Source: Corylus avellana
Lineage: Eukaryota; Streptophyta; Magnoliopsida; Fagales; Betulaceae
DNA: 64,000 nt
Reading direction: 5' to 3'
Assembly (NCBI RefSeq): GCF_901000735.1
Contig: NC_081541.1
Location: forward strand, 27,706,813 to 27,770,812
Part shown: piece by piece, positions 25,199 through 36,295 of the stretch
How the letters are laid out: each line of letters opens with the position of its first letter
Position numbering within the stretch: the first letter of the stretch is position 1
Program-made: the position numbers and the translations under genes
Notes under the pieces: generated by a model
The model's input: the letters and a program-made list of their open reading frames with translations, nothing else
What the model was told of the DNA's origin: nothing
Database searches by the model: none

Positions 25199-26858
25199 GT
25201 GTAATAATGCTGTCTTGTACAAAAGGTTTTTAAAGCTCAAACTAGAAATTCGAAAATTTAATTATGTCTGTTCAATTACAGTTTTTCCTTCCAAATTCAT
25301 CAGATTTTTGTTCATATTCTGTTTCTTTAGGATTCTGCGTTCATAATTATTTTCAAATTGCCTTTTTCAAGAATGTTTGAAACGACAATTTATGTCACAA
25401 AGAATTGCTTCTCTCTTTCTCTGCATTTTCATCATTAAGTTTCTTTGACCTTGGAAGTATTCTATAGGGTTGTTAAAAGTCACGATAGTGTTATGTTCTG
25501 TCTTAGTCAAAGGAACTTCCAGGCAAATACCATATGGTTTACTCCGCAAGTTCATCCGGAACATACCAACTAAAGTCAAAGACGATGACAACATAGTCAT
25601 ACTAGTTAGTAACTGTTATATAGTGTACTGTAGACTAATTTTCATCGACACATCATCAAGTTGTATAACACTCGTATAATAGTACACCAACTTTCCTTTG
25701 AATGCAGAAAATAATAAGAACAGCTCAGGACTTTTCCAAGATTACCTCTTAACTTTTATTTGGATTCTCTTATCACTTCTTGTTAAAAAATGTTTTGAAA
25801 GTATCATTTTGTCAGCGAGTGAGTGCTGCTAGTGATACCACCACTTTTGTTATAAGCCCATTACAAATTGATATGATAATACACTTGATATTATCACATC
25901 AGTCAAAAAACAGTTAAATTTACTTGTAGAATTTTATTGTTTGTTTTTTTACTATATAGCGCTTATTACGCCAATCACATAAGTTTGTAAGGAAATTGTA
26001 ATAAAAATTATAGCACCCCAAATATTTTTCTCAGTTGGCATATCAAAAGCATTTTTCTTGCTTTTTAAAGGCAAAATTGCTTTATTCAAATATTAAATCT
26101 ATAACACGTAAATTAACTTTCTTGTAATTGCAATGGATCACGAATGAGTGATTCTAATTTCAATTTCATTTCCTTCAGTTCTGATCACCTATTGTCGTTC
26201 CTATTCCGACGTAATTATATCAATTATGCAATGCAATTGATATATATATATCAATTGCAGTTTTATTCTAATTGTAAACATTACACTTTTTTTTTCTTTT
26301 TTTTTTTTTTTTTTTTATAAAAAATCATTTTTGTAAATATAAAATAAATTACAGTTATCTTCAAATCATTTTTGCTTTTTATTATGACTATTTTATATCT
26401 ATTCAAAATAATCTCCTAATTAAATAATTCCATATATATTATGTGAAAATATTCCATCTGCATTAAAAATGCTATGTGTTATTTGTTATTATGTGACAAT
26501 ATTGTCCCTATACATAATTACTCTAAAATGCTAAGTGTTATTTGTTATTAGATTCTTTAAAAATTACAATTTTATATAATTTTAACGTTTAAAATGGTTT
26601 AATACAGGTACTTTCTTTTGCTTGCTTCATTGGGGCTTCAATTTCAATACGTGTTGAGGTATTTTTCATAATATAAAAGAAATGCATTTATATTTGTGCT
26701 TTAAATATGACATTAATTCCATTTTTATTAATAAATGTTAATTCATAAAAAATCCTAATATGACCAAAGCTATTTGATATCTTTTGCATGTGTTTCAGAA
26801 ACCCATATCCGCCGAATGGATTAATACATATATTTCAAGATATATATCACCTTCTCAT

Positions 26859-28105
26859 ATGTCGTCGTCTCTAATGAAATCCACTACTCTACCTTGGGAT
26901 ATGTTATTTGAAATATTTAGTCGAACATCTTTAAAGACTCTTGGAAGATGCAGATTAGCATCAAAAGATTTGAACTTGATTAGTTACTACATAAGTTTCA
27001 TGCAAGCATTTCATCAAAGAACAAAAACAATATCTGGGTTTTTCATACAAGCTTCATACATTCGAAATATCAAGTGCCAGTTTGTCTCTATTACGAATTC
27101 TCCAACTTATGATTCTACAGTATGCCTAAAATTTTTGCCTGGTCTTGTCAAAATACAAGCAATTACCAAACAAGGCATCTTATTATGTGTCAATGAAGAC
27201 AACCCAAGAAGACATCGAATACTGAATATTATATCTGCAAACCTTGCACCAAAGAATGGCACCAAATCCCTAATCCTAAAACAATGTTTTTAACCGAAAG
27301 AATTGGGATAATAATACTCAGATCAGAGCCTTTTTGCTATAAAATAGTCCGGTTTTCTAAACCCAAGTCTATATGCACAAATTACAAGTCCAAATCATAC
27401 AATACTCTTCAATGTGAATTATTTTCTTCGGAAACATGGACTTGGAAACGATTGACAAATGTTTTGTTACCATGGGATGAAGACTTAAGTTGGGAACCTG
27501 CTGTTTCTGTATGTGGTGCACTTCATTGGCTAATGACTAACAATGAGATCTTTGCATTTGATGATACAGAGAGCTGGAAAATATTATATCTCCCTTCTCC
27601 TCTGTGCCAAAAACATTACTACAGAAAGATTAAGATCATGGACTACAGTGGCCACCTTGCGTTTCTTTACATGGAAAAGAGTTTTATGGAACTTTGGGTA
27701 ATGGAAGATTATGACAAAAACATATGGATTAAAAGACAAAATATAAGCATTAAAACCATTCAAGAAGTAGAACACTACACTTCTCCCTTGATTTTTGACA
27801 GTTCTGATGTTGTAATCATGAAGAGTTTTGACAACATAATTTTATACAACTTTAAAAGTTATAGATACAATGTATGCAAGACGGGGATTGACTTCAAACG
27901 TACAGATGAAAATTTTCTCTTCCGATCTGACTTAAAACTGATTCATTTGAAGAATTTTTGGAAGAAGCAACAGTTATGCAGAGTCATCGGTTGTTCGGTA
28001 TGTTTGTCTGCTATTGTTTATACAATATTGTTTGTGCTATGTTGTGAGGAATGTGGTCATGGTCTTTTATTTGGCGGCTGTTACGGCTTCTACTTCAACA
28101 ATTAA
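26859..28105 (+). pseudogene. F-box protein pseudogene, copy 1 (left arm of palindrome A)
   Basis: Starts ATG 26,859 (MSSSLMKSTTLPWDML). The F-box motif covers residues about 9-45: LPWDMLFEIFSRTSLKTLGR, then CRLASKDLN. An F-box-associated region follows (GFFIQ, FLPGLVKIQAITKQGILLC). A single-base deletion near 27,222 shifts the frame exactly at the expected YYICKPCTKEW segment. The second frame (about 27,284-27,945) is open and carries the rest: SETWTWKRLTNVLLPWDEDL, ALHWL, FAF.DTESWKILYLPSPLC, KLWVMEDY-like ELWVMEDYDKNIW. Plant F-box proteins of this type are SCF ubiquitin-ligase substrate receptors; this copy cannot give a full one. An upstream small exon with splice-like borders (about 26,608-26,655) may be its 5' UTR. 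Confidence 0.85.
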
Positions 28106-28363
28106 TTGGATTGTTTGGCCTCTGTACTAGATTGCTCAAAAGACCATATTCTGCACTCTTTTTGTGTTTATTTGCATTTGGTAATGTCAATTTCTTTGTT
28201 TTAAATGTGAATTGTATTACCTTTTAATTTGGCATTGGTCATGAAAGTTGCTAATTACTTATCATGTTTAATAAATTATATTTTTTTCCCCTAATTAAAC
28301 CCTAACAATAATTTCTAACAATACATTTTGTTTATATTGCACTCTTTAGTTAAAATAATCAAC

Positions 28364-28813
28364 ATGACTGATAGACAACAAAACGAAGATGCACCAGATA
28401 TTAATAGACGATTGCTTGAATTGGTACGTTGGGCGTCTCGCGAAAGGTATGAGATTCTCCGTTTACGCCCCATCGTGGTGAGGACTCCTAGCGTTAACCG
28501 CAGAAGAGGACGACGATTTCAAGTAATGCGAGAAGCAATACCGGGTAGGGGAGTAGCTCCCGAACAGGTGCATGATCCCCAACGCTTGCAACAATTGCCA
28601 GAAACCATTGACTTCCTACACATGAATAATTTGGGAGTCGGGAGATGACTCCTACACCTCCACCTGAGTCTGATGATGACAACAATTTGACATTACAGGT
28701 TAATATGAAACACTATTAATATTGTTATCGCATTATGTTTACAAATTATAATTACATAATTTGCTACCTAATTCTTAATACAGGAAATACCAAGTACTAC
28801 TGGATCAAGATGA
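28364..28813 (+). pseudogene. Unknown two-exon small gene, copy 1 (1-bp deletion)
   Basis: Exon 1 28,364-28,698, exon 2 28,794-28,813, with GT-AG borders identical to the intact copy at 42,937-43,382. The product begins MTDRQQNEDAPDINRRLLEL. A one-base deletion near 28,632 (TTTGGGAGTC instead of TTTGGAGAGTC) changes the frame and ends the protein early at 28,648. I do not recognise the family. Confidence 0.6.
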
Positions 28814-29068
28814 CATTCCAATTGAATTGATTTACAAACAACAAGAAGCTACTGAACACAAGACGTTTGTATTGAGGATATGACACGTGTATCAATGAAA
28901 ATTTATCTATTTATACAAATCGCAATACCTGTGTCATATCCTCAATACATTAATACATGTGTAATGTATAAATAGATAAATTTTCATTAATACATGTGTC
29001 ATATCCTCAATACAAACGTCTTGTGTTCAGTAGCTTCTTGTTGTTTGTAAATCAATTCAATTGGCATG

Positions 29069-29519
29069 TCATCTTGATCCAGTAGTACTTGGTGTTTCCT
29101 GTATTAAGAATTAGGTAGCAAATTATGTAATTATAATTTGTAAACATAAAGCGATAACAATATTAATAGTGTTTCATATTAACTTGTAATGTCAAATTGT
29201 TGTCATCATCAGACTCAGGTGGAGGTGTAAGAGTCATCTCCCGACTCTCCAAATTATTCATGTGTAGGAAGTCAATGGTTTCTGGCAATTGTTGCAAGCG
29301 TTGGGGATCATGCACCTGTTCGGGAGCTACTCCCTTACCCGGTATCGCTTCTCGCATTACTTGAAATCATCGTCCTCTTCCACGGATAACGCTAGGAGTC
29401 CTCACCATGAAGGGGCGTAAACGGAGAATCTCATACCTTTCGCGAGACGCCCAACGTACCAATTCAAGCAATCGTCTATTAATATCTGGTGCATCTTCGT
29501 TTTGTTGTCTATTAGCCAT
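29069..29519 (-). pseudogene. Unknown two-exon small gene, copy 1' (frameshifted)
   Basis: Mirror copy in the right arm: ATG 29,519 (MANRQQNEDAPDIN), exon 2 29,069-29,098. The frame breaks near 29,365-29,385, where the RRRGRRF segment is disrupted; the downstream part (EAIPGKGVAPEQVHDPQRLQ) continues in another frame. The exon 1 donor has CAA|GT instead of CAG|GT. Confidence 0.6.
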
Positions 29520-29842
29520 GCTGATTATTTTAACTAAAGAGTGCAATATAAACAAAATGTATTGTTAGAGATTATTGTTAGGGTTTAATTAGGGGAGAAA
29601 AAATCTAATTTATTAAACATGATAAGTAATTAGCAACTTTCATGACCAATGCCAAATTACAAAGTAATACAATTCACATTTAAAACAAAGAAATTGACAT
29701 TACCAAATGCAAATAAACAGGAAGACAAAGAGAGTCCAGAATATGGTCTTTTGAGCAATCCAGTACAGAGGCCAAACAATCCAATTAATTGTTGAAGTAG
29801 AAGCCGTAACAGTCGCCAAATAAAAGACCACGACCACATTCC

Positions 29843-31036
29843 TCACAACATAGCACAAACAATATTGTATAAACAATAGCAGACAAACATACCGAACAAC
29901 CAAATGACTCTGCATAGCTGTTGCTTCTTCCAAAAATTCTTCAAATGAATCAGTTCTGAGTCAGATCGGAAGGGAAAAATTCCATTTGTACGTTTGAAGT
30001 CAATCCCCGTCTTGCATACATTGTATCTATAACTTTTAAAGTTGTATAAAATTATGTTGTTAAAGCTCTTCACGATTACAACATTAGAACTGTCAAAAAT
30101 CAAGGGAGAAGTGTAGTGTTCTACTTCTTGAATGGTTTTAATGCTTATATTTTGTCTTTTAATCCATATGTTTTTGTCATAATCTTCCATTACCCAAAGT
30201 TCCATAAAACTCTTTTCCATGCAAAGAAACACAAGGTGGCCACTGTAGTCCATGATCTTAATCTTTCTGTAATAATGTTTTTGGCACAGAGGAGAAGGGA
30301 GATATAATATTTTCCAGCTCTCTGTATCTTCAAAAAATGCAAAGATCTCATTGTTAGTCATTAGCCAATGAAGTGCACCACATACAGAAAGCAGCAGGTT
30401 CCCAACTTAAGTCTTCATCCCATGGTAACAAAACATTTGTCAATCGTTTCCAAGTCCATGTTTCCGAAGAAAATAATTCACATTGAAGAGTATTGTATGA
30501 TTTGGACTTGTAATTTGTGCATATAGACTTGGGTTTAGAAAACCGGACTATTTTATAGCAAAACGGCTCTGATCCGAGTATTATTATCCCAATTCTTTCG
30601 GTTAAAAACATTGTTTTAGGATTAGGGATTTGGTGCCATTCTTTGGTGCAAGGTTTGCAGATATAATATTCGGTATTCGATGTCTTCTTGGGTTGTCTTC
30701 ATTGACACATAATAAGATGCCTTGTTTGGTAATTGCTTGTATTTTGGCAGGACCAGGCAAAAATTTTAGGCATACTGTAGAGTCATAAGTTGGAGAGTTT
30801 GTAATAGAGACAAACTGGTACTTGATATTTCGAATGTATGAAGCTTGTATGAAAAACCCAGATATTGTTTTTGTTCTTTGATGAAATGCTTGCATGAAAC
30901 TTGTGTCGTAACTAATCAAGTTCAAATCTTTTGATGCTAATCTGCATCTTCCAAGAGTCTTTAAAGATGTTCGACTAAATATTTCAAATAACATATCCCA
31001 AGGTAGAGTAGTGGATTTCATTAGAGACGACGACAT
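29843..31036 (-). pseudogene. F-box protein pseudogene, copy 1' (right arm of palindrome A)
   Basis: Mirror copy of the gene at 26,859: ATG 31,036 and the same F-box (residues about 9-45). The frame is shifted near 30,675, as in copy 1, and again near 30,393 where an extra base disrupts the PAVSVCGALHWL segment. The C-terminal part (about 29,960-30,361) is open and keeps FFEDTESW, including a codon missing from copy 1. Sharing the first frameshift means the ancestor was already broken before the palindrome formed, or that the arms have been homogenised. Confidence 0.85.
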
Positions 31037-31562
31037 ATGAGAAGGTGATATATATCTTGAAATATATGTATTAATCCGTTCGACATGGGTTTCTGAAACA
31101 CATGCAAAAGATATCAAATAGCTTTGGTCATATTAGGATTTTTTATGAATTAACATTTATTAATACAAATGGAATTAATGTCATATTTAAAGCACAAATA
31201 TAAATGCATTTCTTTTATATTATGAAAAATACCTCAACACGTATTGAAATTGAAGTCCCAATGAAGCAAGCAAGAGAAAGTACCTGTATTTAACCATTTT
31301 AAACGTTAAAATTATATAAAATTGTAATTTTTAAAGAATCTAATAACAAATAACACTTAGCATTTTAGATATAAATATAAGTAATTATGTATAGGGACAA
31401 TATTGTCACATAATAGCAAATAACACAAAGCATTTTTAATGCAGATGGAATATTTTCACATAATATGGAATTATTTAATTAGGAGATTATTTTGAATAGA
31501 TATAAAATAGTCATAGTAAAAAGCAAAAATGATTTGAAGATAACTGTAATTTATTTTATATT

Positions 31563-31706
31563 AATTACAGTTAAGCATGCAAATTGTCAAGCATGCAAAT
31601 TGGCAATTTATTTTATATAATTTACGTTCTGTTTTTAATTTGGTATTTGGTAGTTTGGTGCACATTAATACAATACTGCGTTTCTATCTGAATTTTTTAA
31701 AAAAAG
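31563..31706. other. Spacer between palindrome A and the L1 element
   Basis: Short AT-rich sequence with a local duplication of AAGCATGCAAATTG at about 31,574-31,601. No gene. Confidence 0.5.
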
Positions 31707-33553
31707 GACTTTTTTTTTTTTTTTTTTTTTTTGAAATGGTATTCGAATCTTCATTAATAGGAAATCAATCACGGTTACACAGTTTATATCATTAAAGGGA
31801 AAAATCTTCTCTCCATAGCTTGTCCACTCCCAGCGACAGAGCAAGTTTAGCTAAGTTATGAGCTTTACCATTGGCCACCCGCGGGATGGATTCACCTTGT
31901 ATTCCTGAAAACCTCGTAGCAGTTGCTTCATATCTTCAATAATCAGTCCATAAGGTCGCCAACCTCCCCCATCAGACTGCAGAGCTTGAACAATCTGTTT
32001 TGCATCGCCTTCAAGAGCAAGTTTTCGTATACCCAGCTCTAGACTAAGTTCAATACCTCTCTGCGCGGCTAGCCCCTCAGCCGTTGCTGGATCGGTGACA
32101 AAAGCCTTTGTTTCACAGAGCATGGCAATTGCATCACCTTCATGATCTCTCACTATGACCCCAATCCCTATCCTCCGCCCTGTACTGTCAACAGCAGCGT
32201 CCCAGTTGACTTTGATGGTGCCTAGGGGAGGTTTTTGCCACAAGGCATTGACTGGCCTACCTGGAATAGGCCGATGCTTACCAGCTTGCCTGGTGGCCGT
32301 CTGGTGAGCTTCCAGCTGATCATTTGCTGCACGTAAAAGTGATTGAGGGCTCTTGAATTTACCCTCAAATATCATTAAATTCCTCCGGAACCAGATTTGC
32401 CGTGCCACGATCACGGCTAACTGTATCTCCTCAGCAGCACTCCTTGTCAACAGATGCTCCATGATGTCCTTAAAATCCCTTTCTGCACAGGAGCTTTTTT
32501 GAATTCGCATTGGGCATTCGAACCACACATCTCGGGCCGAGGGGCAGCTCCAAAGTATATGCCCTACCGTTTCCACCTCAAGGTTGCAGATTGGGCAGAG
32601 AGGATCAAGGGTAGTATGCTTCTGGTATAGTTTTTCCTTGGTAGCCAATATATCATTGCAGGCCTTCCAAAGGAAAGCTTGAACTGCTCGTGGGATATCA
32701 ATGTTCCAAATAGCTTTCCAAAACAGTTTTGTTCTATCTCGATTGGAACAACCGCCCTTATCTACTGCATATTTTCCTTGTGCAAGATGATATGCGCTTC
32801 GAACTGAATACTCGCCGTTTCTTGTGTGTTGCCAGACCATTCTATCACCCCTCTGCGTGGACATACGGCCAAGCTACATATGAGACCAGCTTCCTCTGCC
32901 GAAAAAATGTCTTGGATTAGATTCAAATTCCACCAATTTGCATCCTTGTCTATCAGCTCACTGACCTTGGCATTCCTGTCAAGGATACGGACTGGAGATT
33001 GAAGATAGCTACCGGTTGTTGTGGGTACCCACTTGTCTAGCCATATGCCAATATTACTGCCATCACCCACCCTCCAAGATAGCATAGCCCCTCCATTAGT
33101 AATCGTCTAGCATTCCAACAGCTTCGCCATACATATGAAGGCTGCCTTCCCAATGAAGCATTCAAAAAATTGCCATGTGGATAGTATTTTTCTTTGAGAA
33201 CTTTGGAGACTAAACCATCCGGATTTTGAAGTATTCGCCACCCTTGTTTTGCAAGAAGGGCCATGTTAAACCACTCCAAGTCTCGAAAGCCTAAACCTCC
33301 TTTCTCCTTAATCCGCCCAAGTTTTTGCCAACTCATCCACGCAATACGACTCTCATCATGCTTATGGCCCCACCAGAATTTGGACATCATAGAATTGATT
33401 TCCTTACACAGCATCTTCGGTAACTGAAACACACTCATAGTATATGTGGGTATTGCCTGAACCACAGCCTTTAGAAGCACCTCTTTACCGGCTTGTGATA
33501 GGAAATTTTCCTTCTATCCTTGCATGCGCTCCCATATCCTCCCTTTAATACCC
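31707..33553 (-). mobile_element. L1-type LINE, 3' part, truncated by the assembly gap
   Basis: Minus-strand order: end of the reverse transcriptase (GKEVLLKAVVQAIPTYTMSV, WW and GGLGFRDLEWFNMALLAKQG segments, 33,037-33,500), the connecting region (RVGDGSNIGIWLDKWVP), a zf-RVT domain (FWKAIWNIDIPRAVQAFLWK with CPIC...GHILWSC) and an RNase H domain (VNWDAAVDSTGRRIGIGVIV, EGLAAQRGIELSLE, LALEGDAKQIVQAL). It ends in a poly(A) tail, seen as poly(T) at 31,710-31,731. The reading frame shifts near 33,050, 32,800 and 31,900; the last stop in the ancestral frame is near 31,792. The catalytic part of the RT and ORF1 would lie in or beyond the gap. Not functional. Confidence 0.92.
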
Positions 33554-33653
33554 NNNNNNNNNNNNNNNNNNNNNNNNNNNNNNNNNNNNNNNNNNNNNNN
33601 NNNNNNNNNNNNNNNNNNNNNNNNNNNNNNNNNNNNNNNNNNNNNNNNNNNNN
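33554..33653. other. Assembly gap (100 N)
   Basis: Exactly 100 N, the usual placeholder for a gap of unknown length. It separates an L1 body from the middle of a DUF1645 coding sequence, so the two sides need not be neighbours in the genome. Confidence 0.98.
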
Positions 33654-34200
33654 GGGGAGAGAAAGGTCACCTTCATCAAGCTTTCTACGTAAAGGAACAA
33701 GATCTCTGTCTCCTCTGAGGGTCTCTGACATTGTTTATGAAGGGGAAGAAAATTCACAGGCGAAAGTGAATCCTTCAACAACAAACAGCGCTAAACCTTC
33801 CACTTCCCCCACTTCTTCTTCAACATATTCTTCATTTCTATCATCCATTTCTTTCTCCAAAGGTTACAGAAAATGGAGTCTCAAAGATTTTCTGCTATTT
33901 CGGAGCGCGTCGGAGGGCCGTGCAACGGGGAAACATCCATTGACGAAGTACGCGGTTTTGTCGAAGAACAGGGCGAATGAAGATGTCAAGAACTCGAGCT
34001 TCCGGTCCACGGACAGTTCCGGCTCGGTGTCGAGCCGGAGAAGAGGACCGCTTTCGGCCCATGAGTATCATTACACAGTGAACCGGGCGGTTTCAGAGGA
34101 GATGAAGAAGAAGACTTTCTTGCCTTACAAGCAGGGCCTGCTGGGTTGCCTGGGGTTCAACCCTGGTGTGCAAGAAATTTCCAAGGGTTTGGGCTTTTGA
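33654..34200 (+). CDS. DUF1645 family protein, second copy, 3' part only
   Basis: Matches 18,187-18,733; the protein is identical from GRER onward except one Ser to Pro change ([10 protein letters not shown]). It contains the [18 protein letters not shown] signature and the same stop. The first roughly 220 codons are missing only because the contig starts here, so there is no sign that the gene itself is broken. It is either a true paralogue from a recent duplication or the other allele of the gene at 17,525. Confidence 0.85.
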
Positions 34201-36018
34201 CACGTGGCCGATCCAGATCTCTCATCTGGGTGGGTCCCTTCAATTAATATATATATATATATATATAATATCAGTAATTATATATGTTTAGGGTTTGTAA
34301 TTTTATGAGCAGCTTGGTATATTTGTTCTCTGATTTGTGTCTCTATCCATGAAAGGGACTGAAAATGTATGAAAGTTGTTACAGCAAGACATAAGAGAAG
34401 AGATTACGTACACAAAGTGTTTACTTGATTGTGTTTAATTAGGTAAAAGTAAACGCTTTCTTTTCCTTATGGTGAGGTGCAAGTAAACATTAATTAAATA
34501 GTTAGAAACCTGTCAATCTTATCACCATAATTGATTCTGATTAAATTTCTAATTTCGTATATTAATGACACTTTGGAAACTATATATAATATTGGTCATC
34601 TCCTCCGACGACATCATAGGCTCCATTTTTATCTATGCATTTGTTCTGAGTCTAGCTTCGAGTTGAACTCGATTTTTATTGATGCATTTGTTCTAGGTCT
34701 AGTTTAAGTTGGAATAAAACGCGTGTTTTAATCTCAACGGGTGTAAAGGCATATTCTTTTATGAAATGTCTGGAGAATGATAGCACTAGATGGATTTGGC
34801 AAAAAAAAATATAAAGAGATTAGGGAAAGGGAAAAGGGTATTAGGAGATCACATGCAAGGAAAGGAAAATGTAAGAGAAATCATTAGTGGTAATGATGTT
34901 GTACAGTAGAAAGTTGTGTGTGATTGGGTTGTTGGCACCAATGGTGGAGTGAAGGTGGACGAATTATGAATTTGAAATTTAGAAAAAAAAGGAAATTAAA
35001 CAAACAAAATTAACCTTTTTTCTTTCTCATTTGGGGCCATGTTTGTCTAAATATCCCTCCAAACTGCAATGATTAGGGACCCGTTTGTACAACAACAGCT
35101 GTAATTTGAAATGTTTTTGCCCCAAGGCATGTGTTGTGTCTTAATATTTGTACTTTAAAGTTTCAAATGATAGGGAAAGGCAACAAAAAAGAAAAAAAAG
35201 GTAAAAAGTAGACAACGAAATTTCAGACAGAAACCAATTATGCAATTAGGTAATTGGTATAGTTACTATAGTACTCTATGTCGTATATATAGTTTGTAAA
35301 ATAGATTTTTTTTTTTTTACAAAGTTCAACTAGGAGATAATTGTTGATTTTCATGGGTTTGAACCTTCAAAAATATGATTAAAGTAACAATAATCATCAC
35401 TTAAGCTTCTACGCCTTTGAACCGATCGATTATCACTTGATCTTGATTAACTGTGCACGGATGAGCTGCATGCTCACTACTAAAATTTATGTTTATATCT
35501 GTCAATTCTAATTCATTAATTTAATGTTAAATTATTAAAATTTATCCGCCCTTTACGTAGCGTGTCGTGTTGATTGCATCATGAGTTGTGCTTTAATTAA
35601 ATGCTCACATTCCTGTACGGGAAAGAAGCAGCCATGCATGGAAATTAAACTAGCTTTATGTAAAGGCTAGCTATGTCGATAATAGAGGAGACCCACGTGA
35701 AACTAGTAATTGTGTCACCTTGTTTATCTCTCCTTTATTATTTAGAGTGAAAAAAGTAAAATAAGAGATGGTGGTCGTGCATGATACATCGATCATACAT
35801 CAATATCATACAACTATAGTCCATATATATATATATAGAGAGAGAGAGACTAGACTTGATGCTAGCTTCAGAACCATTACAATTATATCTACACAAAAAG
35901 TTTGTCTCATTTATGTGATTATAATTATTATGATGATGGCAATGATAATGATGATGCCATAGTTATGTACATACAGCAGCCGTATTGCGTGGTTTTTGGA
36001 GTTAGTTATGATGATAAT

Positions 36019-36295
36019 GGATTCGGATCTCCTGAAATTTTTAGGAGAATTTTAATTTCTAAAATTTCAGATCCAAGTCATTCATTTTCATCCAAGATTC
36101 ATTATTCTGCCACGTATTCCACTACTAATAAAATAATAAAATAATAATTATCATTAATATCTTTAAAAATTTATTATTATTTTATTAGTAGTGAGACACG
36201 TGGTAGGATAATGACTCTTAAATGAAAATAAATGACCTAAATCTGAAATTTCAAAAATTAGAATTCCCATAAAAATTCTAGGAGATCTGGATCCG
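36019..36295. mobile_element. Palindromic MITE, duplicate copy
   Basis: Same arms as the element at 20,624-20,910 with a shorter AT-rich loop. Confidence 0.6.

Larger units (their letters stand above)
18813..26336. other. Intergenic DNA without recognisable genes
   Basis: About 7.5 kb of AT-rich DNA. Short open frames occur (for example 24,801-24,995, with a hydrophobic stretch) but none shows a known domain. Contents I can support are a (TA)n/(GA)n microsatellite, a palindromic MITE, a hAT-like MITE and a diverged SINE, listed separately. All recur in segment B. Confidence 0.6.
18186..30266 (+). repeat. Segment A of a large near-identical duplication
   Basis: Matches 33,654-44,839 in the same orientation and order: DUF1645 3' end, downstream intergenic DNA, MITE, SINE and most of the F-box palindrome. 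By eye there is about one substitution per 100 bp or fewer in the left 8 kb, plus small indels (for example AGAGA near 18,940) and microsatellite length changes. Positions 26,263-27,126 have no counterpart in segment B, where flanking sequence is joined at 41,706. Confidence 0.9.
26337..31562. repeat. Large palindrome A: inverted repeat with 2.6-kb arms
   Basis: The left arm 26,337-28,918 is followed after a 47-bp spacer by its reverse complement 28,966-31,562. The arms carry the same F-box pseudogene and small ORF in mirror image. Identity is high throughout; differences are scattered substitutions and 1-5 bp indels. The outer limits are ATATAAAATAAATTACAG on the left and its complement on the right. 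Transcription through it would give a very long hairpin RNA. Confidence 0.93.

Noticed and set aside
28000..28200. Hydrophobic open frame after the F-box region (VVRYVCLLLF..., also at 29,700, 42,540 and 44,273), looking like a membrane protein
   Set aside because: It is in an alternate frame of T-rich 3' sequence, differs in frame use between copies, and shows no known membrane family.
33520..33731. Open frames running across the N-gap at 33,554-33,653
   Set aside because: They join L1 and DUF1645 sequence through 100 unknown bases and are artefacts of the placeholder.
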